64,000 bases of DNA. Origin: Sporomusa malonica (GTDB lineage: Bacteria; Bacillota; Negativicutes; Sporomusales; Sporomusaceae). The position numbers and the translations under genes were made by a program. This document shows positions 22,504 to 30,722 of the stretch, in pieces (positions within the stretch are counted from its first letter, which is position 1; each line of letters starts with the position of its first letter). Location: assembly GCF_041428715.1 (NCBI RefSeq), contig NZ_CP155572.1. One strand, written 5' to 3'. The notes beneath the pieces were generated by a model. That model searched no databases. It had not been told where the DNA came from and saw only the letters and a list, made by a program, of their open reading frames with translations.

Positions 22504-22965
22504 ATGAATTGTATTAGAGAAGCAGAGAACTACCTACGGTATTACCGAGAATTGCATCAGAGTATTGGACATGCTAACCGAATGATTAGTAAGCTAAAAA
22601 GGCAAGGTGCTCCTAATGTTATATCAGCGGTGAATGTAGACGTTACTGGTATTCATGCATCTAAGCCTGTGAACACTCTTAATCAAATGTACCAACTGCA
22701 GAAGTGGCAGGAGATGAAAGATCGAACCCAAACAGAGATTGATAAGATTGAAGAAGAATTAAATGGTATCTGTCAAACTCAAGGTTGTGAAATGTATAGG
22801 GATGTGTTGTTTATGTGGTATGTTGAACGAAAGGACAAAGATGATATTGCTGTAGCTATTGGATACAGTGAAACTTCTAGGAGTTCGATTTATGACATAA
22901 GGAACAAGGCTATAAGGAAATTCTCGGTAGCTCTTTTTGGCATCGAAGCTTTAAAGGCAATATAA
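22504..22965 (+). CDS. ArpU/RinA-type late transcription regulator (DUF1492-like)
   Basis: 153 residues. A helical N-terminus (AENYLRYYRELHQSIGHANR) and central coil lead to a sigma-region-4-like HTH at residues about 95-145 (YRDVLFMWYVERKDKDDIAV, then SETSRSSIYDIRNKAIRKF). This layout is that of the DUF1492/ArpU/RinA regulators at the early-late junction of Firmicute phages, which switch on packaging and structural genes. It sits exactly there, between two terminators and upstream of the terminase genes. Confidence 0.75.
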   Translation: MNCIREAENYLRYYRELHQSIGHANRMISKLKRQGAPNVISAVNVDVTGIHASKPVNTLNQMYQLQKWQEMKDRTQTEIDKIEEELNGICQTQGCEMYRDVLFMWYVERKDKDDIAVAIGYSETSRSSIYDIRNKAIRKFSVALFGIEALKAI

Positions 22966-22987
22966 AGAACAAAATGGAAACACTTTT

Positions 22988-23016
22988 TTGACTTTAACTG
23001 TGTTAATATGATATCA
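22988..23016 (+). promoter_or_regulatory. Possible late promoter
   Basis: TTGACT (22988-22993) is followed by an AT-rich stretch with TATGAT 13 bp on (23007-23012), a shorter spacing than normal. The position between the late regulator and the structural genes suggests an activator-dependent late promoter. Weak by consensus, which would fit activation by the adjacent regulator. Confidence 0.4.
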
Positions 23017-23024
23017 GGTTATAG

Positions 23025-23049
23025 GCCGCTCCGAGTGAGCGGCTTTTGT
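23025..23049 (+). terminator. Hairpin with T-run after late regulator
   Basis: GCCGCTC and GAGCGGC pair perfectly around a five-base loop and are followed by TTTTGTT. It is a plausible terminator for the regulator transcript. Because it lies directly after the possible late promoter it might also be a target for antitermination. Confidence 0.65.
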
Positions 23050-23073
23050 TATTGCCCTAAGGAGGCTGGTAGC

Positions 23074-23268
23074 ATGGAAAAAAACAGTTGTGATTACTAT
23101 AAAGCTGTTAACCAAGACGATAGAATCAACTGCCCGAACTGCCAGAACTGGGGCGGGGCAAAGTGCGAGATAGAGGATAAAGTAAAAAGAAATGATAAAA
23201 CTGAAATGGTACATGAGCCATTCCGAAATATTGGCCGGTCAAGCCGTGTTACACGGGTGTTTAAATGA
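23074..23268 (+). CDS. Cys-motif 64-aa protein
   Basis: 64 residues with CDYYKAVNQDD, CPNCQNWGGAKC, the same small zinc motif seen upstream, then a basic tail. AAGGAGG precedes the ATG. It shares ATGA with the HNH gene. Function unknown. Confidence 0.55.
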   Translation: MEKNSCDYYKAVNQDDRINCPNCQNWGGAKCEIEDKVKRNDKTEMVHEPFRNIGRSSRVTRVFK

Positions 23269-23585
23269 TACCGAAGAATGTAAGAGTAAAAAATCCTAAA
23301 CTACTCAAGCAACTAAAAAAAGAAGTTGGCTGCTGCGAAAAATGCGGTAGCCATTTTAATTTGGAGTCAGCGCATCTTATCTCAAAAGGAGCCAACGGTC
23401 CTGATATAAGGGAGAACGTTGCTATACTCTGTGGGCCTGCTCGATACGGGGCGGGGTGTCATGGTGCTGAGCATAGAGGGAAGATATCGAAGTATGAGTT
23501 ATTTGAGATTGTCGCTAAGCGTGAAGGAATAACGCCGGAAGAGTGTCGGACGAGAGTAAGGAGGGCAATGGGATATGAAGTATGA
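23265..23585 (+). CDS. HNH-like endonuclease, small
   Basis: Residues about 22-75 form a zinc-bound HNH-type domain: CCEKCGSHFNLESAHL, IRENVAILCGP and GCHGAEHRG. The AH-N-H spacing matches HNH nucleases. The family cuts or nicks DNA; small phage members assist packaging or recombination. A second HNH gene lies next to the terminase (25332). 106 residues. Confidence 0.7.
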   Translation: MIPKNVRVKNPKLLKQLKKEVGCCEKCGSHFNLESAHLISKGANGPDIRENVAILCGPARYGAGCHGAEHRGKISKYELFEIVAKREGITPEECRTRVRRAMGYEV

Positions 23586-23607
23586 ACAGCGGGGGGAAAT
23601 GAGCTAA

Positions 23608-23991
23608 ATGGCTGATATACTCGAAATCGTCATACCTGAAAACGCGGGATTACAAGATTACCGATACTTATTATCGTTGACTGAGAATGAAATAACAAAA
23701 CTAACGCCAATTATAAGCCGTTATAAGGTAGCAAGAGGTAACGCCAAAGCTACTTATGATGATGCTTTGTCAACGGCAAAGGTATTGGCTATGAGTACTC
23801 ATGGGTTAAAAGCCAATCATCAAACGATGATAAATGCCGTGGCTAATAGTGATGTAGGTGTTAAGGCGCTGAAGCAAGCCTGGTTAGATGCCAAAGCTTT
23901 GGAAATTAAGGCAATAGACCGGATAGAGCAAATTAAAGGTATGAGGGACACATTAAAAGCTATGCTGAAAGCGGAGCATGCGAGCTATTGA
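23608..23991 (+). CDS. Hypothetical 127-aa helical protein
   Basis: Helical throughout, with a central stretch (ATYDDALSTAKVLAMSTHGL) and a coiled C-terminal helix. AAC-GGGG-type ribosome site upstream. It lies between the two HNH genes. No family recognised. Confidence 0.5.
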   Translation: MADILEIVIPENAGLQDYRYLLSLTENEITKLTPIISRYKVARGNAKATYDDALSTAKVLAMSTHGLKANHQTMINAVANSDVGVKALKQAWLDAKALEIKAIDRIEQIKGMRDTLKAMLKAEHASY

Positions 23992-24007
23992 ACGGGAGTG
24001 ATTTATA

Positions 24008-24442
24008 ATGGCCGGAGTGAACAGACCATACATTAACTGCATTTACAATCTCATTGGTGATTGTGAGCATAAAGATAATCGCAAGAAATTCCTCGGATTA
24101 ATTAAGTATAAGCCAAAGTGTAAGCCGGATGGATGTAAGTTACAGGTTAAGCATATTGACCTTGAAAGACCGCCAAAAGTCAGGTCAGCGTTTATTAATC
24201 ATAGACAGTGCTCGTATGCTAGTGCCGGTAAGTCCTCTGCGTCTACACCACAATCAGCACAGCCAGACGATACACTTCTTTATATGGCAACTGGTGCAGC
24301 GATTGCCAGTTCGATATCTGACGACAGTTATGGTGGTGGTTCGTCAGGTGGTGGCGGCAGCTCGCGCAGTTGGGAATCGGACTATAATAGTTCCGCGGAT
24401 TATAGTAGTAATTCTGATTGTGGTAGTTTTAGTTCTGATTAA
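24008..24442 (+). CDS. Hypothetical protein with Ser/Gly-rich tail
   Basis: The first 60 residues have Cys and His pairs (CIYNLIGDCEHKD, CKPDGCKLQ) suggesting a zinc site. From residue about 75 the chain is low-complexity: Ser/Ala/Pro, then GGGSSGGGGSSRS and Ser/Asp repeats to the end. The disordered tail resembles membrane-targeted or exported low-complexity tails, but there is no signal peptide. Function unknown. Confidence 0.5.
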   Translation: MAGVNRPYINCIYNLIGDCEHKDNRKKFLGLIKYKPKCKPDGCKLQVKHIDLERPPKVRSAFINHRQCSYASAGKSSASTPQSAQPDDTLLYMATGAAIASSISDDSYGGGSSGGGGSSRSWESDYNSSADYSSNSDCGSFSSD

Positions 24443-24481
24443 TGATTAGTAACGTCATTCCGGAGGTGGTGAACTTTGTAA

Positions 24482-25330
24482 ATGCCAAGACAACGCAGTC
24501 CGCAAAGGGACAAAGCTTTTGAAATATGGAAAAATAGCGGAGGTAAGAAACAGCCTAAAGATATAGCTAGTGAGCTTGGTGTGTCAGATGTTCAGGTTCG
24601 CAAGTGGAAAAGTGAAGACAAATGGGACGGTGAAAAGAAAGGTAACGTTACTAAAAAAAAGATAAAGAGCGTACCAAAAAAGAAAAGTAACGTTACTAAA
24701 CCGAAACCCAGCATTGTACCTAATCAAATGAGTGTAGGAGTAACGGCGGTGTTCAGTGCTCCTGACAATGTTGAGCTTACAGAAAAAGAGGATCTCTTCT
24801 GTAAGTTTTTTGTTGTTAATATGAATGCAACTCAAGCGGCTATCAAGGCGGGTTATTCGCCAAACAGCGCAAGAGGTATAGGTTATGAGAATTTGACAAA
24901 ACAACACATTCGGGCAGAAGTAGAGAGGCTGAAGGCTATTCGCAATCAAGCAATCATGTTATCTGAGGACGATATAGTTGAACGGCAGATGCGGATTGCC
25001 TTTGCTGATATGACGGACTTCCTTAGGTTTGGCAGTAGAGAAGTGCTTAAATATGACAAAGAAGGCAACGAATTTACGGAATATGTTAATTATATCGACT
25101 TAAATAGATCGACTGACGTTGATGGTGGATTGATTAGCGAAATAAAGCAGGGAGTTAGTGGTATTAGTTTTAAGCTGGAAAGCAGGGACAAAGCTATGAA
25201 ATGGCTGTCTGATTACTTTGAGATTAACCCTGAACATAAACATCGCAAATGGTATGACAGCGAGAAGCTCAAGCTGAGCAAGGAAGAGTTGACCCACAGG
25301 AAAGAGACTGATTCATTGAGGTATTTCTAA
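24482..25330 (+). CDS. Terminase small subunit, XtmA-like
   Basis: The N-terminal part has an HTH of the phage-terminase type (KDIASELGVSDVQVRKWKSE), a basic Lys-rich linker, and a second HTH block (LFCKFFVVNMNATQAAIKAG then YSPNSARGIGYENL) typical of Terminase_2 small subunits. The C-terminal half holds DDIVERQMRIAFADMTDFLR. These proteins bind the packaging site and recruit the large subunit. 282 residues, full length for the XtmA-like group. A second, P27-type small subunit follows at 26188. Confidence 0.85.
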   Translation: MPRQRSPQRDKAFEIWKNSGGKKQPKDIASELGVSDVQVRKWKSEDKWDGEKKGNVTKKKIKSVPKKKSNVTKPKPSIVPNQMSVGVTAVFSAPDNVELTEKEDLFCKFFVVNMNATQAAIKAGYSPNSARGIGYENLTKQHIRAEVERLKAIRNQAIMLSEDDIVERQMRIAFADMTDFLRFGSREVLKYDKEGNEFTEYVNYIDLNRSTDVDGGLISEIKQGVSGISFKLESRDKAMKWLSDYFEINPEHKHRKWYDSEKLKLSKEELTHRKETDSLRYF

Positions 25331-25331
25331 C

Positions 25332-26015
25332 ATGGCTAAGTATGCAATCATTAAGTCATTTTATGCTTCAACACGCTGGATTAAATTCAGAGCTATGATC
25401 ATAGCTGAGCGCGGAATGAAGTGTGAGAAGTGTCTTAAGCTTATAACAACAGATAAGGACGCAGAGCTTGACCATATCATTGAGCTAACGCCCGACAATG
25501 TACATGATGTTAGTATATCGCTTAATCCTGACAACGTCAGGTTATTGCACCATGACTGTCACGATGCAAGGCATAATCGTTTTGGTAATGTCAAGGGTAA
25601 GCAGGTTTATATTGTCTACGGTTGTCCTGGCAGTGGTAAAACAACATACGTCAACCGGAATAGAGAGCGTACAGACATTATTGTCTGTATGGATAATTTG
25701 TTTAATGCTATTACTGGATTGCCTTTGCATGATAAGCCTGACCAATTGCTAAGTAATGTCAGGGCCATACACACTGCGTTGCTAGACCAGGTTAAGACAA
25801 GGTATGGTAAGTGGTCTACTGCTTGGGTTGTTGGTGGGTATGCTGATAAGTATAAGAGGGAGAAGCTTGCTGAAGAGTTAGGGGCTGAGCTTATCTATTG
25901 TGAGTGCAGTAAGGAAGAAGCTATGGCAAGGATTGAAATGGATGATAGACGACGCAATATGATTGCGGAGTATCGAAAGTATGTTGATGAGTGGTTTGGG
26001 AGGTATACTTGTTAA
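25332..26015 (+). CDS. HNH nuclease fused to P-loop kinase-like domain
   Basis: Residues about 10-85 are an HNH nuclease: CEKC (31-34), the catalytic DH (47-48), LNPDNVRLLHHDCHDARH (64-81). Residues about 90-225 are a P-loop domain with GCPGSGKTTYV (97-107), DxxF after strand 2 and a C-terminal Arg-rich lid (DDRRRN), like polynucleotide or AAA-type kinases. HNH proteins beside terminases assist the nicking of cos sites. The P-loop half might repair or phosphorylate DNA ends (inference). 227 residues, no linker to speak of. Confidence 0.8.
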   Translation: MAKYAIIKSFYASTRWIKFRAMIIAERGMKCEKCLKLITTDKDAELDHIIELTPDNVHDVSISLNPDNVRLLHHDCHDARHNRFGNVKGKQVYIVYGCPGSGKTTYVNRNRERTDIIVCMDNLFNAITGLPLHDKPDQLLSNVRAIHTALLDQVKTRYGKWSTAWVVGGYADKYKREKLAEELGAELIYCECSKEEAMARIEMDDRRRNMIAEYRKYVDEWFGRYTC

Positions 26016-26187
26016 ATTGTTTTAAAATAAGAAACAATTAGCATCCCCCCCACCTCAAAACGAGGTGGCCTGATACTGGACCGGGGAGGGACCCTTTCTT
26101 TCACACACGACTAAAATTTTGGAAATCAGTTCAGGTTTTTTGAAAAATCTCAAACTCGTTTTAGGTCCTTGGAAATGAGGTGATATC
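26016..26187. other. Candidate cos (packaging) region
   Basis: This gap separates the HNH gene from the P27-type small terminase, the usual place of cos in HK97-like Firmicute phages. It contains a palindrome AATTGTTT-N9-AAACAATT (26015-26039), a C7 run, the hairpin CCACCTC-N5-GAGGTGG (26050-26068), the G-rich near-palindrome GGACCGGGGAGGGACC (26078-26093), and a repeated TTGGAAAT-C/G-AG. No gene is visible. The cut position cannot be told from sequence. Confidence 0.5.
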
Positions 26188-26514
26188 TTGTCAAAAGCCG
26201 CACAATACCAGACTGAATTAGATAAATGGCAGAAACTATTTGCCGAGACTACGCCGGCCACGCAGGAAGCAGTTTCTGGCCTGATCGAAAAAGTAGCTTA
26301 TGTGCATTCACTGTGCTGGGAGATAGAGCAGTCAATTAATTCAGCAGGAGCCATAAAAAAGCATCCTCAGCGTCCTGAATTGCAGAAGATTAACCCTCAA
26401 GTGAAGGAATACGCCCGGCTGTCTGAGAGTTATGCCGGGATTATTAATAAGCTCAATGCCTTGCGGGTTAAGAATACCATTGAAGAAGATGATGAGCTTG
26501 ACGAATATGAATAA
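26188..26514 (+). CDS. Terminase small subunit, P27-like
   Basis: The central HPQRPELQKINPQVKEYARL block and the following helix are typical of P27-family small terminase subunits, which lie just upstream of HK97-type large subunits. TTG start with GAGGTGATA upstream; 108 residues. It should bind the packaging site immediately to its left. A different small-terminase-like protein lies at 24482, which is unusual. Confidence 0.7.
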   Translation: MSKAAQYQTELDKWQKLFAETTPATQEAVSGLIEKVAYVHSLCWEIEQSINSAGAIKKHPQRPELQKINPQVKEYARLSESYAGIINKLNALRVKNTIEEDDELDEYE

Positions 26515-26528
26515 GCGGTGGTGATTTT

Positions 26529-26777
26529 GTGGTAAACCGAAAGACTTGGCGAGAGTTTCGTGAGTCAGGATTGCTTTGGTGGATAAACATGATACTCCAT
26601 ACATTTGGATGGGCTATAGTCATCGAAGTCGATGTTGATGGCGAAATAACTGAAGCTTATCCGGCCAGGGTAAAGTTTCGAGGCTTTTCAGAGCAAAACA
26701 ATTCTGATGGGTATACCGCAGTGTCAAAATATATGAAAGATAATGCGGATATATTGGAAGTTGAAAGCAATGGCTGA
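26529..26777 (+). CDS. Hypothetical 82-aa protein
   Basis: GTG start after GGTGGTGATT. 82 residues; WWINMILHTFGWAIVIEVD gives a hydrophobic core, followed by a strand-rich region and YTAVSKYMKDNADILEVE. Small proteins with this layout often lie beside terminase genes. It overlaps the next gene by 8 bp. Function unknown. Confidence 0.5.
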   Translation: MVNRKTWREFRESGLLWWINMILHTFGWAIVIEVDVDGEITEAYPARVKFRGFSEQNNSDGYTAVSKYMKDNADILEVESNG

Positions 26778-26928
26778 GGCGTGGGTTATATGCTCAATAT
26801 GCAAAAGCTATGATATGGAAATTAACATGTTTAAGTGTAAAGATTGCGGCAGGGTAATCTGTGACAGCTGCCACTTCAGCACCGGACAATGTTGCGAATG
26901 CTTTAATGGTGAAAGCGTGTTGGTATAA
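26770..26928 (+). CDS. Zinc-ribbon 52-aa protein
   Basis: Eight Cys in four pairs (CSICKSYD, CKDCGRV, CDSCHF, CCECFNG) would bind two zinc ions in a tandem ribbon or RING-like fold. It ends five bases before the large terminase ATG. Function unknown. Confidence 0.55.
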   Translation: MAEAWVICSICKSYDMEINMFKCKDCGRVICDSCHFSTGQCCECFNGESVLV

Positions 26929-26932
26929 ACCC

Positions 26933-28657
26933 ATGAACACCGATAACAGCTGGCCCCACTCCTGGCTATTAGAATACATCCATAAATGCATGGATGGTGA
27001 AATTTTAGTTGGTCGCGAGCTTATTCAGCAACTGGAGATATTGTCAGACCACTTTGAAGACCCGGATATAAAAATTGACTTCAGCGATGCTCATAAGCGA
27101 ATTAAATTTATAGAGGAAAAATGCAAGCACTCAGAGGCTCCTTTCGCAGGGAAGCCTTTTTTGTTGGCCTTATTCCAAAAAGCCTTTATCGAAGCAATTT
27201 ATATTTTTAAAATATACGATGCTGAAATAGGGAAATGGATAAGGAAATATCAGGAAGTATTGTTTCTGGTCGCAAGGAAGAACGGAAAAACCCCACTTAT
27301 TGCCGCATTGTGCCTGGCAGAATTCTTCTGCGGCGACATGGGAACTAAGATCCTGTGTTCCAGCAACGACTATGACCAGGCGGATCTTGCATTCCAAGCG
27401 ATCGATGCCATGAGGGAGCAGAGCACGGCACTGGAGAAAGTCACGCGCAAAAATATAAAGGGTATTTACTTCGGTAATCCTCGCAAGCCGAAGAAAAAAG
27501 GTAAATTCAGTTACGCTAATAAGGGGAATATCCGCAAAATATCGGCGAAGACTGGTGCTAAGGAAGGTAAGAATATCCGGGTTGGCATGTCGGACGAAAT
27601 CCATGAAATGAAAGATGATTCGGCGGTAATGCCGATCAGGCAGGCGCTGTCAACACAGGATGATCCACTATATTTCGAGCTTACTACCGAAGGGTTCGTA
27701 AATGATGGGTATCTTGATAAACGAATCAAGGAAGCCCGTCAGGTATTAGCCGGTGAACTCGAAAGGCCGCGTTGGTTAATATGGCTGTATACTCAGGACT
27801 CAGAGACTGAAATATGGCAGGATGAAAAGAATTGGGTAAAGTCGAATCCCGGCCTTGGCATTATTAAAAAATGGAGTTTTCTCCGTGGTATGTTGGACGA
27901 AGCCCGCACCAATACGGAAACGCGAGTTTTTGTTATGTCCAAGGATTTTAACTTTAAACAAAACAATGCGGCTGCCTGGCTTATGATTGATGATATCACC
28001 AATACCGAAGTGTTTAACTTGGATGAGTTCAAAGGATGTTACGCTATTGGTGCTGTCGATTTGTCTAAATCCGGCGACTTAGCCAGTGCACGGATAATTA
28101 TGATGAGAAAAGGCAGCAGTAAAAAGTACACTCACCAGAAATATTTTATCCCCGAATCAAAGCTGGCCGACCTTGAAAAGGAAGATGTCGAGAAGTTCAA
28201 GGAGTGGGTGCGCCGGGATTTAATCGTCGTATCTCCTGGTAATGAAAACGACTTTAGTCTGATAACACAGTGGTTTGTTGGGTTATACAAAAATTATAAT
28301 ATCCGGGTGTTTAAGACTGGCTATGATAAATGGTCAGCAGTTTATTGGGTAAAAGAAATGGAAAGCTATGGCTTTGATTGTGTCCGGATCGATCAAACGT
28401 GGGGCAGCATGTCCGAACCAATGAAGCTTGTTGGTATTGACCTAAAAAGTAAACTGATAAACTATAATGACAATCCGGTGGATAGGTTTTGTCTTGAAAA
28501 CACAGCTATACTGATGAATTCAAAGGCAGACATCATGCCGGTTAAGATTGAGGGCAAGGACAATAAAAAAATTGACGGTGCCGTAACGATGATTATAGGC
28601 TATCGTGTGTACATCGATAACCGGGCAGACTTTTTGCGGCTGGTTGAAGGGCGGTGA
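26933..28657 (+). CDS. Terminase large subunit, HK97-type
   Basis: The ATPase domain has VARKNGKTPLIAA as the P-loop (the RKNGKT form of HK97 large subunits) and MSDEIHEM as Walker B. The nuclease domain includes AIGAVDLSKSGDLASARIIM. The enzyme translocates DNA into proheads and cuts genome ends. The frame is open from 26861; ATG 26933 was chosen because it lies five bases after the previous stop, but ATG 26906 is possible. About 574 residues, full length. Confidence 0.93.
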   Translation: MNTDNSWPHSWLLEYIHKCMDGEILVGRELIQQLEILSDHFEDPDIKIDFSDAHKRIKFIEEKCKHSEAPFAGKPFLLALFQKAFIEAIYIFKIYDAEIGKWIRKYQEVLFLVARKNGKTPLIAALCLAEFFCGDMGTKILCSSNDYDQADLAFQAIDAMREQSTALEKVTRKNIKGIYFGNPRKPKKKGKFSYANKGNIRKISAKTGAKEGKNIRVGMSDEIHEMKDDSAVMPIRQALSTQDDPLYFELTTEGFVNDGYLDKRIKEARQVLAGELERPRWLIWLYTQDSETEIWQDEKNWVKSNPGLGIIKKWSFLRGMLDEARTNTETRVFVMSKDFNFKQNNAAAWLMIDDITNTEVFNLDEFKGCYAIGAVDLSKSGDLASARIIMMRKGSSKKYTHQKYFIPESKLADLEKEDVEKFKEWVRRDLIVVSPGNENDFSLITQWFVGLYKNYNIRVFKTGYDKWSAVYWVKEMESYGFDCVRIDQTWGSMSEPMKLVGIDLKSKLINYNDNPVDRFCLENTAILMNSKADIMPVKIEGKDNKKIDGAVTMIIGYRVYIDNRADFLRLVEGR

Positions 28658-28824
28658 TTTATATTAAAAAAGTAATTAATTACATTGATGATGCACTGTT
28701 GCTGGCGGGTATAGCATTTATATCTGGCGGCATTTTTATGTTGTCGGTGCCATGTGGTTTTATCTCAGTGGGAATTGGCTGTCTTGCCATGGGTTATCTA
28801 GTCGCAAAACGGCGAGGTGTTTAA
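28654..28824 (+). CDS. Small two-span membrane protein (DUF1056-like)
   Basis: GTG overlapping the terminase TGA gives 56 residues with two hydrophobic segments (DALLLAGIAFISGGIFML and FISVGIGCLAMGYLV). A short protein of this sort between large terminase and portal is common in siphoviruses and often labelled DUF1056. Function unknown. Confidence 0.55.
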   Translation: MIYIKKVINYIDDALLLAGIAFISGGIFMLSVPCGFISVGIGCLAMGYLVAKRRGV

Positions 28825-30081
28825 ATGTTATTAAGTAGTTTCGTCAACAGAAAAGAGAATAGGCAGTTAATCTATGCTAAGATGCTGGATGGATCCTTTC
28901 CGGTATTTAGCCAGTTCGGCAATAACATCTACGCCAGTGACATTGTGCAAAACTGCATTGATTGCATTGCTACAGAGATATCCAAGCTACAGCCGAGGCA
29001 TATACGGACCGACAGTAATGGGATTCAGACTACGCCTAAGAGCAGTTTAAACAGGCTGTTTAGGTTTTCCCCTAATCCGATTATGACCACCAAGGATTTC
29101 TTGGAAAAGGTCATCTGGCAGTTGTATTTTAACTATAACGCTTTTATTTACCCAATGTATGATACTGTTACAGACCAGCGCGGTACTACCAGGGACTATA
29201 CCGCATTTTATCCCTTAAATCCTACCCGGGTTGAGTTTTTGCAAGATGAGTCAAACGCTCTTTTCATCAAGATGTACTTTTCCGGCGGCAATGATTTTAC
29301 GCTGCCATATGACAGTGTAATTCACCTGAGAAAAAAGTACAGCGTTAACGATATCATGGGCGGCGGTGCCAACGGGCAGCCGGATAATGGTCCTTTGCTC
29401 AAAGTATTGCAAATCAATGACACGATTACTGATGGTCTTGGTAAAGCGATTAAATCAAGTTTATCTATCCGCGGTGTTTTAAAAATCGCGACAATGATGG
29501 ACGATGAGAAGCAAAAGGCCGAGAGGACGCGCTTTGAAGCGGCAATAAATTCGAGTGAGAGCGGCATATTGCCTATGGACTTAAAAGGCGAGTATGTCCC
29601 ACTTAATATTGATCCAAAAGTCGTTGACAAAGACACTATGGAGTTTGTTCAAAATAAGATTTTGAACTGGTACGGGGTATCACTCAAGATCATATCAGGT
29701 ACCTTCAATGATGAAGAGTACCAAGCTTTTTACGAGAAGGTATTGGAGCCTATTATTGTCAGTCTTGGACAGGCGTTCTCCAAAACAATGTTTTCGAAGC
29801 GAGAACTTGAAGTAGGAAATGAAATTGTGTTTTATCAGCGAGACATGATGTATTTGAGCACGCCAAATAAACTAAAGCTACTTGAAGTGGCTGGCGCTCA
29901 GGGCCTTTTAACGGACGATCAGAAACTTGCTATCTTGGGGTATTCGCCACTTGCTGATGGAACCGGATCACGGCGAACAATTTCACTTAACTACATTTCT
30001 GTCGATATTGCCGATGTGTACCAGCTTAAAAAAGCAGGAAGTAAAGACAATACTCAAGGGGGAGGTAATACAGGTGCCTAA
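28825..30081 (+). CDS. Phage portal protein, HK97 family
   Basis: 418 residues with the family's order. SDIVQNCIDCIATEISKLQP opens it, and FRFSPNPIMTTKDFLEKVIW is the conserved NP-x-MT motif. YNAFIYPMYD, VIHLRKKYS and the DEEYQAFYEKVLEPI stem follow, with a flexible tail at the end. It forms the dodecameric ring at the DNA-entry vertex. Followed by protease and capsid genes. Confidence 0.93.
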   Translation: MLLSSFVNRKENRQLIYAKMLDGSFPVFSQFGNNIYASDIVQNCIDCIATEISKLQPRHIRTDSNGIQTTPKSSLNRLFRFSPNPIMTTKDFLEKVIWQLYFNYNAFIYPMYDTVTDQRGTTRDYTAFYPLNPTRVEFLQDESNALFIKMYFSGGNDFTLPYDSVIHLRKKYSVNDIMGGGANGQPDNGPLLKVLQINDTITDGLGKAIKSSLSIRGVLKIATMMDDEKQKAERTRFEAAINSSESGILPMDLKGEYVPLNIDPKVVDKDTMEFVQNKILNWYGVSLKIISGTFNDEEYQAFYEKVLEPIIVSLGQAFSKTMFSKRELEVGNEIVFYQRDMMYLSTPNKLKLLEVAGAQGLLTDDQKLAILGYSPLADGTGSRRTISLNYISVDIADVYQLKKAGSKDNTQGGGNTGA

Positions 30082-30721
30082 AAATCTACCAAACAAAGAC
30101 GATGTTGTAATTCGCAGTTTCGGCATGCCTGACATTCGGGCTGCCAGTGAAGATGGTGTAGTCGAAGGCCATGCCGCGGTATATGAGCAAAAAACTAATA
30201 TTGGAAATTGGTTTTATGAAGTCATTGAACGCGGTGCTTTTGATAACTGTGACTTTGATGATGTGTTGTTTACGGCAAATCATGAGCTATGGGATATCCC
30301 ACTGGCTAGGAGCAGACGAAACAGCAGTAATTCGACTCTACAGTTAACTCTCGACAATCAAGGGTTATTCATCAAAGCAAACCTAGATATCGAAAACAAC
30401 TCTGAAGCGAAAAGCCTGTATTCCGCGATAAAACGCGAAGACATTACAGGCATGAGCTTCATTTTTTATGTCTCAGAGGAAAGATGGGAAGAACTTGACA
30501 CCGATATGCCAACTAGGCATATTACTAAAGTCAAAAAAGTACGCGAAGTTAGTGCCGTGAATTTCCCGGCATATGCTGGCGCTACTATAAATGCTCGTAA
30601 TGACAAACTGGCATTGGACAATGCCAAACTAGCGTTGGACAATGCTAGGTCATCGTTGGAGAACGAAAAAAACGAGCGAGAAGCCCTTAAGTTGAAATTG
30701 AAAATTTTAGGAGGAATATAA
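30074..30721 (+). CDS. Prohead maturation protease, HK97 family
   Basis: VVIRSFGMPDIRAASEDG, the GHAAVYEQ strand, ERGAFD, TANHE (catalytic His), GMSFIFYV (catalytic Ser) and VSAVNFPAYAGA are the U35 serine-protease blocks. It cleaves scaffold and capsid delta domains during head maturation. The C-terminus carries tandem heptads KLALDNA-KLALDNA, a coiled coil probably guiding incorporation into the prohead. GTG at 30074 chosen, GGGGGAGG upstream; it overlaps the portal end by 8 bp. 215 residues. Confidence 0.9.
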   Translation: MPKNLPNKDDVVIRSFGMPDIRAASEDGVVEGHAAVYEQKTNIGNWFYEVIERGAFDNCDFDDVLFTANHELWDIPLARSRRNSSNSTLQLTLDNQGLFIKANLDIENNSEAKSLYSAIKREDITGMSFIFYVSEERWEELDTDMPTRHITKVKKVREVSAVNFPAYAGATINARNDKLALDNAKLALDNARSSLENEKNEREALKLKLKILGGI

Positions 30722-30722
30722 C

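Noticed and set aside
27170..27604. Long leftward frame opposite the large terminase
   Set aside because: Wholly antisense to a well-supported gene, with no ribosome site and no recognisable protein features.
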